Shown here: positions 17,591 to 27,090 of the stretch, one piece after another
How the letters are laid out: the number at the start of each line of letters is the position of its first letter
How positions within the stretch are numbered: the first letter of the stretch is position 1
Notes under the pieces: generated by a model
The model's input: the letters and a program-made list of their open reading frames with translations, nothing else
Databases searched by the model: none
What the model was told of the DNA's origin: nothing
Made by a program: the position numbers and the translations under genes
From: Cellvibrionaceae bacterium 1162T.S.0a.05
Lineage (GTDB): Bacteria; Pseudomonadota; Gammaproteobacteria; Pseudomonadales; Cellvibrionaceae
Assembly: GCA_000964245.1 (NCBI GenBank)
Contig: LANB01000001.1
Span: forward strand, 3,971,501-4,035,500
Reading direction: 5' to 3'
DNA: 64,000 nucleotides

Positions 17591-19501
17591 TTGAAAAACT
17601 CGAAATGGCAGGTTCAGGACGCCGCTGAACTCTATGGTATCCATAATTGGGGCGTCGATTACTTCGGCGTCAATGAACACGGCGAAGTCACCGTAAAAAA
17701 CCGCCCCGGTCAAGGCGACCAGGAAACTCCCCTGTTGAATATCGTCAAGGACATTTCCGAGCGCGGCATGTCCATGCCTGTGCTGGTGCGATTTGAAGAT
17801 TTACTCGAAGACCGCATTGCCAGGCTCAATGAGACTTTTGCCAAAGCCATTAAACTGAACAATTATCAGGGCCAATACCGTGGCGTCTTCCCAATCAAGG
17901 TGAACCAGCAGTGTCATGTTATCGAGGAAATCGCCGAAGTCGGCGCCAAGTACAATCACGGGCTGGAAGCAGGCTCCAAGGCCGAGCTGATTATCGCCCT
18001 TGCACACCTTGAGAACCGGGAATGCTGTATCGTTTGCAATGGCTATAAAGACGAAGAGTTTGTCGACCTCGGTTTGCAGGCCTCCAAAATGGGCTTTCGC
18101 TGTTTCTTCGTCGTTGAAGCCCCCGGTGAGCTGGACTTGATTATTCGGCGCTCCCGCGCGCTCAACATCAAGCCCTATATCGGGGTTCGGGTAAAGCTTT
18201 CTTCTATTGTCGGGGGTCACTGGAATGCGACCAGCGGCGACCGCAGTATCTTTGGTTTAAACATCACTCAGCTGATGGAGTTAGTCGAGCGCTTGAAACA
18301 GGAAGACATGCTCGACTGCCTGCAATTGTTGCATTATCACCTGGGCTCACAGATACCTAACATTCGCGATATCCGTTCCGGCGTCCTCGAAGCCTGCCAG
18401 GTCTACCTCGGCCTGGTTGAAGAAGGGGCAGCCATGGGCTATCTCGACCTCGGTGGCGGTCTCGCAGTCGATTACGATGGGTCACACACCGACGATACCC
18501 ATTCCCGAAATTACCATTTGCAGGAATACTGTGAAGATATTGTGGATGTGATTATCCACACGCTTGACCCCAAAGGGGTTGCCCACCCCGATATCATCAC
18601 CGAGTCTGGTCGCGCCACCATCGCCTACTCTTCGGTATTACTCTTTAATGTGTTGGACGTAGCCAATTTCGAACCCAAGCACATTCCCGAAAAAGTGCCG
18701 GAAGACGAACATCAGTTGGTACACCATCTGGTGGAAAGTTTGAATGCTGCCAACCCAGATCGTTTACAGGAATGTTATAACGATGCCGTTTTCTATCGCG
18801 ATGAGATACGCGAATTATTTAAACGCGGCCAAATTAATTTACGCACGCGCGCGCTCGCTGAAAATTTATTTTTGCAAGTGATGCAAAAGTTGTTGAGCCT
18901 GTCACCGAAAGCGCCGCGTGATTTAAAAGAACTGCAAAAATTAAAAGACCAGCTTTCGGATATCTATTACTGTAATTTTAGTTTGTTTCAGTCCTTGCCG
19001 GACATTTGGGCCATCGATCAAATTTTTCCGGTTTCCCCGATTCATCGCCTGGACGAAAAACCGCAACGCCACGCAATTATTGCGGATATTACCTGCGACT
19101 GTGACGGCAAAATCGATCGTTTTTCGAGCCCGGAAGGCATGCAACGCACCCTGCCCTTGCACCACTTGAACGATGATGAAGAATATTACATTGGTGTATT
19201 TCTGGTAGGCGCCTACCAGGAAACCCTCGGCGACTTACACAACTTGTTCGGCGACACTAACGTAGTTAGCGTGCGCTTTAATGAAGATGGCTCATACGAA
19301 TTCGCCGATGAAATCGAAGGTGATGCCATCGCCGATGTATTGACCTATGTTGAGTATGATCCACGTATTCTGAAAGAACGTTTTCGCAAACTGGCTGAAC
19401 GCGCTGTTAAAGACGGCAACATCAGTGCGAGCGAACGCCAACAAATCATGACGGCCTTTTCTGAAAGCATGCAAGGCTACACCTACTACGAGAAGGAGTG
19501 A
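17591..19501 (+). CDS. speA: Biosynthetic arginine decarboxylase
   Basis: SpeA converts arginine to agmatine, the first step of the ADC route to putrescine. The 636-residue length is usual for the family. The PLP lysine is Lys103 in FPIKVNQQ. Further conserved segments are GLEAGSKAELI, LLHYHLGSQIPNIRDI and YLDLGGGLAVDYDGSHTD. The start codon is TTG at 17591 with a strong GAGGAGG site eight bases upstream; no in-frame ATG lies nearby. It heads a tight plus-strand operon, three bases before the carboxynorspermidine dehydrogenase gene. The agmatine-to-putrescine enzymes are not in the window. Confidence 0.96.
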   Translation: MKNSKWQVQDAAELYGIHNWGVDYFGVNEHGEVTVKNRPGQGDQETPLLNIVKDISERGMSMPVLVRFEDLLEDRIARLNETFAKAIKLNNYQGQYRGVFPIKVNQQCHVIEEIAEVGAKYNHGLEAGSKAELIIALAHLENRECCIVCNGYKDEEFVDLGLQASKMGFRCFFVVEAPGELDLIIRRSRALNIKPYIGVRVKLSSIVGGHWNATSGDRSIFGLNITQLMELVERLKQEDMLDCLQLLHYHLGSQIPNIRDIRSGVLEACQVYLGLVEEGAAMGYLDLGGGLAVDYDGSHTDDTHSRNYHLQEYCEDIVDVIIHTLDPKGVAHPDIITESGRATIAYSSVLLFNVLDVANFEPKHIPEKVPEDEHQLVHHLVESLNAANPDRLQECYNDAVFYRDEIRELFKRGQINLRTRALAENLFLQVMQKLLSLSPKAPRDLKELQKLKDQLSDIYYCNFSLFQSLPDIWAIDQIFPVSPIHRLDEKPQRHAIIADITCDCDGKIDRFSSPEGMQRTLPLHHLNDDEEYYIGVFLVGAYQETLGDLHNLFGDTNVVSVRFNEDGSYEFADEIEGDAIADVLTYVEYDPRILKERFRKLAERAVKDGNISASERQQIMTAFSESMQGYTYYEKE

Positions 19502-19504
19502 ACA

Positions 19505-20704
19505 ATGAGCAAAGTGATTATTATTGGTGCCGGCGGTGTCGGTGGTGTTGTCGCCCATAAATGTGCACAACTGCCCGAGGTCTTCAGTGAGATTATTCTG
19601 GCAAGCCGCACCGAAGAAAAGTGCAAAAAAATTGCTGCGCAAATTTCACGCCCGATTCGTACCGCACAGGTGGATGCGGATAATGTGCCTGAGTTGACTG
19701 CCTTGCTGGAAAAGGAAAAACCCTCTCTGGTCATTAACGTCGCCCTGCCCTACCAGGATTTGCATATCATGGATGCCTGCCTGAACGCAGGCATTCATTA
19801 TCTTGATACCGCGAACTACGAGCCACCGGAAGAAGCCAAATTTGAATACAGCTGGCAATGGGCTTATCAGGAAAAATTTGAGAAGGCCGGTTTGATGGCA
19901 CTTTTGGGTAGTGGCTTCGACCCCGGTGTGACCAATGTCTATACCGCCTACATCAAAAAACACTATCTCGACGAAATTCACGAGCTGGATATCATCGACT
20001 GCAATGCTGGCGATCACGGCCAACCTTTTGCTACCAACTTCAACCCTGAAATCAATATTCGTGAAGTCACCGCGAAAGGCCGCTTCTGGGAAAATGGTCA
20101 ATGGGTTGAAACGGATCCACTGACAGTGAAAGACAGCTACGACTTCCCCGAAGGTATTGGTCCACGTAATATTTATTTGATGTACCACGAAGAACTGGAA
20201 TCCATCACCAAACACTTCCCGGAGATCAAACGCGCGCGTTTCTGGATGACCTTTTCTGATAACTATTTAAAGCATCTTGAAGTACTGCAAAACGTTGGCA
20301 TGACCGGTATCGAACCTGTGAAATACGAAGGTGTAGAAATTATTCCACTGCAATTTCTCAAAGCTGTTTTGCCTGACCCCTCCAGTCTTGGTCCACTAAC
20401 AAAGGGGCGCACCTGCATTGGTTGTGTGGCGAAAGGAATAAAAGACGGCAAGGAAAAAATTGTTTACGTTTATAACATTTGTGACCACGAAGCCTGCTAT
20501 GAGGAAGTACAATCCCAGGCTATTTCCTACACCACGGGCGTGCCAGCTATGATTGGAGCCAAAATGATGCTGGAAAACAAATGGATGCAAAAAGGCGTTT
20601 GGAATATGGAACAATTTGATCCTGACCCCTTTATGGAAGACCTTAACCTTTACGGCTTACCGTGGAAGGTAGTTGAACTCGACAACACCGGGCTGGCAAA
20701 TTAA
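19505..20704 (+). CDS. Carboxynorspermidine/carboxyspermidine dehydrogenase (CANSDH)
   Basis: This 399-residue saccharopine-dehydrogenase-like protein has the NAD(P)-binding loop IIIGAGGVGGVVAHKC at the N-terminus. It contains LGSGFDPGVTNVY and TGVPAMIGAKMML, typical of the LYS9/CANSDH group. CANSDH reductively joins a diamine with aspartate beta-semialdehyde to give carboxy(nor)spermidine. Its identity is supported by the next gene, nspC, whose ATG overlaps this stop codon by one base (TAATG). The diamine, putrescine or diaminopropane, cannot be told from sequence; speA upstream favours putrescine and therefore spermidine. Confidence 0.92.
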   Translation: MSKVIIIGAGGVGGVVAHKCAQLPEVFSEIILASRTEEKCKKIAAQISRPIRTAQVDADNVPELTALLEKEKPSLVINVALPYQDLHIMDACLNAGIHYLDTANYEPPEEAKFEYSWQWAYQEKFEKAGLMALLGSGFDPGVTNVYTAYIKKHYLDEIHELDIIDCNAGDHGQPFATNFNPEINIREVTAKGRFWENGQWVETDPLTVKDSYDFPEGIGPRNIYLMYHEELESITKHFPEIKRARFWMTFSDNYLKHLEVLQNVGMTGIEPVKYEGVEIIPLQFLKAVLPDPSSLGPLTKGRTCIGCVAKGIKDGKEKIVYVYNICDHEACYEEVQSQAISYTTGVPAMIGAKMMLENKWMQKGVWNMEQFDPDPFMEDLNLYGLPWKVVELDNTGLAN

Positions 20705-21858
20705 TGCCAGCCTATACCTTTGAAAACTTTGATCCGGCGTCGGTACCCTCTCCCTGCTACGTTGTCGATGAAGTTGCACTCGAAAACAATCTGAAGGTTC
20801 TAGCTCGCGTTCAGGAAGAAAGTGGAGCAAAAATTCTACTCGCATTGAAAGCCTTCTCAATGTTTTCCTTTGCACCACTCATTATGCGTTACTTAAATGG
20901 CGTTTGTGCCAGTGGTTACAACGAAGCGCGCTTGGGCAAAGAAGAGTACCAGAGAGAAGTTCACACCTATTCACCGGCGTTCAAACAGGATGAATTTGAA
21001 GATATTCTCGCGTATTCAAATCACATCGTTTTTAACTCCTTCAATCAATGGAAGCAATTTAAAGCTCAGTGTTTGAAGGAAGAAAACAAACATTATGGTT
21101 TGCGCGTGAATCCGCTGCATTCCGAAGCCGAGACACCAATGTACGATCCCTGTGCACCGGGTTCACGTCTGGGCATTCCGAAAACAGCATTTGCCGGTGA
21201 AGATATTAGCGGTATTGATGGTTTGCATTTTCACACATTGTGCGAGCAGAAATTTGCGCCTCTGCAACGGACCTTGCGCGCGGTCGAGGAACAATTTGCA
21301 GATATCTTGCCGCAGATGACCTGGTTTAATTTTGGTGGTGGCCACCATATTACCCGCGAAGACTACGAAGTCGATGCGCTGATTGCCTTACTCAAGGAAG
21401 TTAAGGAGAAATACCAGGTTCAGGTCTATCTGGAACCCGGTGAGGCTGTTGCATTGGACGCGGGCATCTTCGTCGCCGAGGTTGTGGATATCATCCAAAA
21501 TGCGGGCGATGTTGCTATTCTGGATGCGTCTGCGACCTGCCATATGCCCGATGTTCTGGAAATGCCCTACCGCCCACTAATTCGCGGCGCAGGCGACGCC
21601 GGTGAAAAGGCATTTAACTACAAACTCGGCGGCCCAAGTTGCCTTGCCGGTGATGTGATCGGCACATACAGTTTTGACGAACCACTCAAACCCGGTTCTC
21701 GACTAATATTTGAAGATATGGCCATTTATACTATGGTTAAGAACACCACCTTCAATGGCATCAAGCTGCCTGCCATCGCACAATGGAACAGTGACAGTGG
21801 GCAACTAAAAATAGTTAAGAAATTTGCCTACGAGGATTTCAGAAACCGACTCTCTTAA
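20704..21858 (+). CDS. nspC: Carboxynorspermidine/carboxyspermidine decarboxylase
   Basis: NspC is a PLP enzyme of the alanine-racemase fold that decarboxylates carboxy(nor)spermidine to the triamine. The 384-residue protein has the PLP lysine in ILLALKAFSMF (Lys49), HFHTLCEQ, FNFGGGHHI and YLEPGEAV, all typical of the family. A C-terminal dimer-site region contains GPSCLAGDVIG. It is translationally coupled to the dehydrogenase and ends 11 bases before a diguanylate cyclase gene. The pathway replaces the S-adenosylmethionine decarboxylase (SpeD/SpeE) route; neither of those genes is in the window. Confidence 0.95.
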   Translation: MPAYTFENFDPASVPSPCYVVDEVALENNLKVLARVQEESGAKILLALKAFSMFSFAPLIMRYLNGVCASGYNEARLGKEEYQREVHTYSPAFKQDEFEDILAYSNHIVFNSFNQWKQFKAQCLKEENKHYGLRVNPLHSEAETPMYDPCAPGSRLGIPKTAFAGEDISGIDGLHFHTLCEQKFAPLQRTLRAVEEQFADILPQMTWFNFGGGHHITREDYEVDALIALLKEVKEKYQVQVYLEPGEAVALDAGIFVAEVVDIIQNAGDVAILDASATCHMPDVLEMPYRPLIRGAGDAGEKAFNYKLGGPSCLAGDVIGTYSFDEPLKPGSRLIFEDMAIYTMVKNTTFNGIKLPAIAQWNSDSGQLKIVKKFAYEDFRNRLS

Positions 21859-21869
21859 AGTGAATTGGC

Positions 21870-22565
21870 ATGGTGGATGACAAACACTGCCCTAAAGAGC
21901 ACTGCCCCTTTAGCGAAGAGCTCTCAGCCCTCCAGGCAGAGCTCAAAACGCTCCGCGCCCAGGTCATCCACGATCATCTCACCGGTTTGTTTAACGCACG
22001 ACAATTGGAAAACAGCCTCAGCCAGGAAATGGAGCGCACTCTCCGCAGCCGGCAACCCACTACGCTGATCATTATCGATATCGATTTTTTCAAAAAAGTG
22101 AATGATAGCTACGGCCATGCGGCCGGTGATATTGTATTAAAAAAAGTCGCACAGACACTGAAGAAAAGCACTCGCATGCTGGATACCTGCTGCCGCTATG
22201 GCGGTGAAGAGTTTGTGGTTATCCTACCCTCAACACACTTGCTTATCGGCGTACAGGTTGCAGAACGCATCCGCAAAACACTCGAAGAGACCCCCATTGA
22301 ACTCACCGAAGGTGAAATTCACATCACAGCAAGCTTTGGTGTTGCCTGCTTCCATTACAATTCCCGTTTGAATCAGACTGACTTTTTTAAGCTTGCGGAC
22401 AAACAATTATACCGTGCAAAAAAAAATGGGCGTAACCAGGTCTGTCACGCCGCGCATCAAGAGAGCAGCAGTCCTTCTGTGAGCATGGAAGAACGTGCTG
22501 CCTTGTTTACCGGCGACCAGGAAAGTGATGATCAAGCCGGGGAAGAGGATCAATCAAATTCGTAA
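21870..22565 (+). CDS. Diguanylate cyclase (GGDEF)
   Basis: The 231-residue protein makes cyclic di-GMP from two GTP. A short N-terminal helical region with a Cys pair (Cys7, Cys12 in HCPKEHCPF) leads into a GGDEF domain. The active-site motif is GGEEF at 111-115, and an RxxD inhibitory site (RMLD, 102-105) lies exactly five residues before it, so product inhibition is expected. No membrane segment is seen; the sensor is at most about 35 residues. The acidic C-terminal tail is low complexity. It follows nspC by 11 bases and so probably belongs to the polyamine operon. Its end overlaps the convergent gene by 16 bases. Confidence 0.93.
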   Translation: MVDDKHCPKEHCPFSEELSALQAELKTLRAQVIHDHLTGLFNARQLENSLSQEMERTLRSRQPTTLIIIDIDFFKKVNDSYGHAAGDIVLKKVAQTLKKSTRMLDTCCRYGGEEFVVILPSTHLLIGVQVAERIRKTLEETPIELTEGEIHITASFGVACFHYNSRLNQTDFFKLADKQLYRAKKNGRNQVCHAAHQESSSPSVSMEERAALFTGDQESDDQAGEEDQSNS

Positions 22566-23707
22566 GCTTTCTTTTCGGCTTGCTCCTTGATTGAACTGAT
22601 TAATACATCGTTGACCGTTTCACCCTCTTTTTTAGCCAGTTTTTTCCTTTCTTCTGTGACATACACTTCGCGCTCCTCGCTGAGCTTTTGTATTTCGCTT
22701 TTGATTGCCTCGCGCTCTGTTTTCTTTTCATTCAGGTACGCTTTTCTCTCGGGTTTAGGCAATGCTGCGACTTCGGCTGGCAATGCCTCAGGTGCGAGCG
22801 AACTCAGATCAAAATCCTCTTCTTCCATCGCATCGACCAGGTCCCAACTCCCGCTGCTGTAAAGTGATGAGGCTTTACTTTTTGCTCTTTTTGCGAGCAT
22901 CTCCATGGAAACACTGGCATTGGCAGAATCCTGCATGGTCTGACGCTGCTTGGCTTCACGGCCCTTTCGGCCATAGGGTACATAGGTATCGTTTAATTTT
23001 TTATTGAGTTCAGAAATTCGTTTGTCTTGCGGCGCATCAATATGCACTACCTGAATATTATGATCGACACTCATAAAATTACCGCCCGCCATAAGAGCGC
23101 CCTGCTGCCACCCTGTCGCGACACCCTCGTGGTGATGGCCAGCAAAAATGGTACTGACGGTAATATCGCGATTGCGCGCAAGATTGATCGCACTCTGATA
23201 AGAAATCGGCCCTTGTGTAAAAGGCTCATTACCGGCGATATAAATGAGTTTCAGGTCGCGCGAAGAAGGGCTCCAGGCCAGTTGGTTTACTGCTGTATTG
23301 ATTGCGTAACCGCAGAATTCATCTCCGCCATTTGTCCGTAAATTAAAAAGCGCTTCAGATACTAAATCCAGATCTGAAGTTAATTTGGTGACGGTGCGAA
23401 TATAGCCCTGCTGAGGTGATAAATTATTATTGCCATATTCCAGTACCGCGACTTCAAGCCGTGCATGTTGCCCCATTTTTTTGGCTTTCGACAGTTCGTC
23501 CACCATTGACCAAAGTTGGGACCGGGTTTGATCAATCAAACCATCCATGCTGTTGCTGGTATCCAGCAAAATCGCGAGTTGAATACGCGCCTGGCGATCA
23601 GTATGTGCGTGTACTGAAAAACTGCCCAACACGAATAACAACAGCATTGCGGCCAGTGATATACGAATAAAATTGAAGTTATTGAAGCTCTGCTTTGCCG
23701 TTTTCAT
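22550..23707 (-). CDS. Secreted von Willebrand factor A domain protein
   Basis: The 385-residue protein has a signal peptide (hydrophobic 14-33, likely cut after SVHA). A vWA domain at about 40-230 carries the metal-ion site DTSNSMD (DxSxS) and the later TNGGDEFCGYAI segment. The last 100 residues are rich in Lys and Glu and probably form a coiled coil. vWA domains mediate metal-dependent protein contacts; the partner is unknown. It is convergent with the diguanylate cyclase, overlapping by 16 bases, and lies downstream of the GGDEF-EAL gene after a 144-base gap. Confidence 0.85.
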   Translation of the reverse strand: MKTAKQSFNNFNFIRISLAAMLLLFVLGSFSVHAHTDRQARIQLAILLDTSNSMDGLIDQTRSQLWSMVDELSKAKKMGQHARLEVAVLEYGNNNLSPQQGYIRTVTKLTSDLDLVSEALFNLRTNGGDEFCGYAINTAVNQLAWSPSSRDLKLIYIAGNEPFTQGPISYQSAINLARNRDITVSTIFAGHHHEGVATGWQQGALMAGGNFMSVDHNIQVVHIDAPQDKRISELNKKLNDTYVPYGRKGREAKQRQTMQDSANASVSMEMLAKRAKSKASSLYSSGSWDLVDAMEEEDFDLSSLAPEALPAEVAALPKPERKAYLNEKKTEREAIKSEIQKLSEEREVYVTEERKKLAKKEGETVNDVLISSIKEQAEKKAYEFD

Positions 23708-23851
23708 AAGGCACTCTCCTTAAGTCATTAACAGCACCAGCTTAAGGAAAGCATCACGGGATTTGCAGACAAGCTTAGGTAAACAATGCACCGAGCATGT
23801 TACATTGCGTTTACAATTCAGTACCCATTCGGAGGGGCTAACAACGGGAGA

Positions 23852-26308
23852 CTAGCCGGTTTGCGAGTCAGCTCGGTTAACGGTGAGTTGTAGAAGCTGT
23901 TCTATCGGCATGGGCTTGGCAAAAAAGTAACCTTGCATACGGTAACATTTGTTTGCAATAAGAAAATCCCTCTGCTCTTCGGTTTCAATTCCTTCGGCTA
24001 CAATAGAAATGTTAAGCTTCTCTGCCATCGCAATAATCGCTTCAGTAATGGCGACATCATTGCTATCACCCGGGATATCCGAAATGAAGGAACGGTCAAT
24101 TTTAAGATTATCCAAGGGCAGCTTTTTGAGATATGACAAGGAGGAATAACCGGTTCCAAAATCATCCAAACTGATTGAGCAACCAAGACGGCGTAATTCT
24201 TCCATGGTAGAAATGGCGAGATTAATATCTTCAATAATCATCGATTCCGTTAATTCGAAGGAAATTTTGGAAGGCGATACACCAAAATCGTTAAAGGCGC
24301 GCTTTACAGCTTCGATCATCGCTCGCGAGTAAAATTGCTTGGCCGACATATTCACGGACAGACCTTTAATGCCCAGTGCCTCCAATTCTGTTCCATGATC
24401 GCGTAAAAGCTGACAGCTTGCGCGTAGTACCCATTCATCAATATAACTGATAATGCCCGTTTCTTCCGCAACAGGGATAAACTTATCAGGCGGGATAAAA
24501 CCTTCGTCCAAATCATTCCAACGTAATAAAACTTCTCCCCAACCCCAGGAGTGGGTATTGGTATCAAATTGCGGTTGAATATAAATTTCCAACTCGCTAT
24601 TAAACACCGCTTGTCGTAAACGGGATTCGAGATGCATTTTTTCGCGCACAATCGCTTCCATGTCGCCTGAAAACCACGCGACCCGGTTCTTGCCCTGTTC
24701 CTTGGCTTTATACAGGGCAATATCCGCATTTCGAATGAGTTCTTCCGGAATTTGGGCATGATGAGGATAAATCGCAAGACCAATCGACGCCGTTATTTCA
24801 ACAAAATGGTTTTTGATACGAATGGGCTGCGAGAGCGCATCAAGAATTCTGCGAGTAATCGAATCAATGGTTTCAATATCGTGCAAATCCTTGAGCACGA
24901 TATAAAACTCATCGCCACCCATACGGGCAACAATGTCGTTCTTGTTCAAACGCTGACGTAATCTGTCTGCCAGCACGGATAAAAGAATATCGCCGGCATC
25001 GTGCCCTAAAGAATCATTCACACGTTTAAAATTGTCGAGGTCAACCAGGGCAACTGCCACTGCATTGTCAGATTCCTGAGCCTGTGAAAGCTCTTTTTCG
25101 AGATGATCCCTGAAATAGCGACGATTGGGTAAATTGGTGAGCGGGTCGTAATAAGCCAGCTTTTCAAGCTCCATTTGGGCAACTTTCAGCTCGGTCACAT
25201 CCACCAGCGAACCAATATAACCCGACAATTGCTCGCCCTCTTGCCGACTGCGGTTAACAATGACCGGTGTGATGTACTCCATGAGCACGCTATCACTGTG
25301 CTCGCCTGCCTTGCGGAAACGGTATTCCAGCATTTGCGTCTTCATCGATTGCAGGCTGTTTTCAAGAAAATTTTCGTAACGCAGCACGTCGCCTTCGACA
25401 ATCGATGCGAGATAGCTGGCGTGACTGTATTCCTGGTTAAAGCCGGTAATTTGCCGCCATTTTTCATTTACGTACAACGGAACATTATTTTTATCTTTTA
25501 AGTAAATACCAATCGGTGCATTTTCAGCGAGCGTCCTGAAGCGGCTTTCGGATTGAAACACTGCTTCATTTTCCACTTCAATACTTTCGAGCATGTGGTT
25601 AAAGGCATCCACAAGGTCGCCAACTTCGTCGTTACTTAAACGTTCAGCCCGTTCACCAATGTTTCCCTTTTGGGAAATTTTTCTTGCAGTTAGTAACAGT
25701 AAATTAAGCGGCTTCAATAAACCGGACAACAGCCCTCGCGTAAACAAATATGTTGCGATGAGCGTTAAAGAGAAAACAATAATGAGTATGGAAGTGAGAC
25801 GAAGCTGTTCCGATATCAAAGCCGTTTCATTTGCGTAAAGAACCAAATGCCCCAATGAACGGCCAGCTTCATTGATTCCATTCACCAGAATAATACGCCC
25901 ATTGAAATAAACCACCTTTGTAGCGTCTGGCGCATTAACTTCGACTTCTGCGCTACCGGCAAAAAACTCGGGCATTTCAGCTTCGCATTTAACTTTTTTG
26001 TCACGTTCATAACGTGAAAAAATCGCATGATTACTATCATACAAACAAAGGGCATCGATAGAGTTGTGGTGCTTCGTCGAATCAAGGTTTCGCTCTGCGC
26101 GTTCAATATCAAAAAACAACAGCGATGCAATACTGTTATCAACAACAATATCCGAGATGACTTCCAGCTCCTCAACCAAGGCCTCGCGGCTGTACTTTCT
26201 TTCAATAATATTGACCGTTATCGACAGGATTAACAGAGAGATGACAAGAGAAAAACCGATTACGCGGTTTAACTTGGTCTGAAAGCTGGTGCGATTAAGG
26301 TTGGGCAT
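23852..26308 (-). CDS. Membrane sensor with CHASE8-like, HAMP, PAS, GGDEF and EAL domains
   Basis: This protein of about 818 residues is a c-di-GMP turnover enzyme. Membrane helices at about 15-34 and 172-192 flank a periplasmic region with NSIASLLFFDIERAERNL, which resembles the CHASE8 domain of YfiN. HAMP (about 193-245), PAS (about 252-375), GGDEF (380-550) and EAL (560-815) follow. GGDEF is intact at about 465-469, but the inhibitory RxxD site is not seen (NKND in its place). The EAL motif reads EVLLR. FDDFGTGYSSLSYLKKLP-like residues (DDFGTGYSSL) are intact, so phosphodiesterase activity is likely. ATG at 26308 has GAGG upstream and is preferred over TTG at 26311. It overlaps the yfiR-like gene, so the two are co-translated. 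Confidence 0.92.
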   Translation of the reverse strand: MPNLNRTSFQTKLNRVIGFSLVISLLILSITVNIIERKYSREALVEELEVISDIVVDNSIASLLFFDIERAERNLDSTKHHNSIDALCLYDSNHAIFSRYERDKKVKCEAEMPEFFAGSAEVEVNAPDATKVVYFNGRIILVNGINEAGRSLGHLVLYANETALISEQLRLTSILIIVFSLTLIATYLFTRGLLSGLLKPLNLLLLTARKISQKGNIGERAERLSNDEVGDLVDAFNHMLESIEVENEAVFQSESRFRTLAENAPIGIYLKDKNNVPLYVNEKWRQITGFNQEYSHASYLASIVEGDVLRYENFLENSLQSMKTQMLEYRFRKAGEHSDSVLMEYITPVIVNRSRQEGEQLSGYIGSLVDVTELKVAQMELEKLAYYDPLTNLPNRRYFRDHLEKELSQAQESDNAVAVALVDLDNFKRVNDSLGHDAGDILLSVLADRLRQRLNKNDIVARMGGDEFYIVLKDLHDIETIDSITRRILDALSQPIRIKNHFVEITASIGLAIYPHHAQIPEELIRNADIALYKAKEQGKNRVAWFSGDMEAIVREKMHLESRLRQAVFNSELEIYIQPQFDTNTHSWGWGEVLLRWNDLDEGFIPPDKFIPVAEETGIISYIDEWVLRASCQLLRDHGTELEALGIKGLSVNMSAKQFYSRAMIEAVKRAFNDFGVSPSKISFELTESMIIEDINLAISTMEELRRLGCSISLDDFGTGYSSLSYLKKLPLDNLKIDRSFISDIPGDSNDVAITEAIIAMAEKLNISIVAEGIETEEQRDFLIANKCYRMQGYFFAKPMPIEQLLQLTVNRADSQTG

Positions 26309-26837
26309 CAAGCACCTCTTGCTTCAGGTTTTTTGCAAGCATTAACACATCAGAGCTGAGTTTAATTCGGGTGCTTCGTGCGTTATCCAGATCGATATCA
26401 AAAACAATACGCTCATCCTGCGTTCGTAAGGTGATGACATGGCGTTGCTCGGGTCGGCAATTATCACAAAATGACAACAGATCCTTAAGACTGTCTATTT
26501 CAAGTACATCTTTCGCCAGAGGGCCAAAAACAACAACATGGCAATCCGCAAGGTTTGCTAAATCCCGTTGTAAGGGGTGCAGACTCAGGATTTTGCCAAA
26601 ACCTGGGGATTTTTCTATTGCCAGCTGCAAGCGGGGGCTGGAGAGCGGTTCGCCATAGGTACAAATGCCCAATTCCTCGCGATGTACGGCAATGTTTTCC
26701 CACGAGGTAAAGCGCAACATCGTGACAATCACGGCAGCGCGAACCAAATCTTCGTTATTTTCGTCTTCTTTGGTATGAACGTTAAACGGCAAAATAAACG
26801 TCAATACCAGAAGGCTGAGTACTGTTATGCGTTTCAA
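26295..26837 (-). CDS. YfiR-like periplasmic protein
   Basis: The 180-residue protein has a signal peptide (about 1-22) and matches the YfiR family: an N-terminal VRAAVIVTMLRFTSWEN segment and a C-terminal RIVFDIDLDNA and KLSSDVLMLAKN segment. In Pseudomonas, YfiR binds the periplasmic domain of the diguanylate cyclase YfiN and represses it, and its activity depends on disulfides. Two close cysteines occur here in SFCDNCRPE. The gene overlaps the downstream sensor by 14 to 17 bases, which fits a YfiR-YfiN-type pair. The start appears to be TTG, with AGGGA upstream. No yfiB homologue is present next to it. Confidence 0.85.
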   Translation of the reverse strand: MKRITVLSLLVLTFILPFNVHTKEDENNEDLVRAAVIVTMLRFTSWENIAVHREELGICTYGEPLSSPRLQLAIEKSPGFGKILSLHPLQRDLANLADCHVVVFGPLAKDVLEIDSLKDLLSFCDNCRPEQRHVITLRTQDERIVFDIDLDNARSTRIKLSSDVLMLAKNLKQEVLDAQP

Positions 26838-27090
26838 AGCAAGTCCCTGGACGACGCATTCATTAATTCACCGGCATGTGCCTATATTAGCCCATGGCGG
26901 GAGAAAAACCATTGAAAATGAAGCACTTAAAGCCGTTGAATCTGTTTTGGAGCGTTAAATATACTCCCGGACAGATTTCGCTTGTATTTTACGGTGATTC
27001 CCGTGACAAAGCGCACAGCACGGCGTATTGGCGCCTGTAAGCTCTTGTCTCAGGTCTACACTACGAAATGATAATAACCGGAGATGAGGC

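Noticed and set aside
26894-27040. 48-codon plus-strand ORF between yfiR-like and haem lipoprotein genes
   Set aside because: Reads somewhat like protein, but no ribosome-binding site and no recognisable relative; too weak to call.
26955-27090. Minus-strand frame with CCALCHG, like a haem site, upstream of the haem lipoprotein gene
   Set aside because: The rest of that frame is the antisense of the serine linker (poly Glu/Leu/Pro) and it has no own start; the CXXCH is probably chance.
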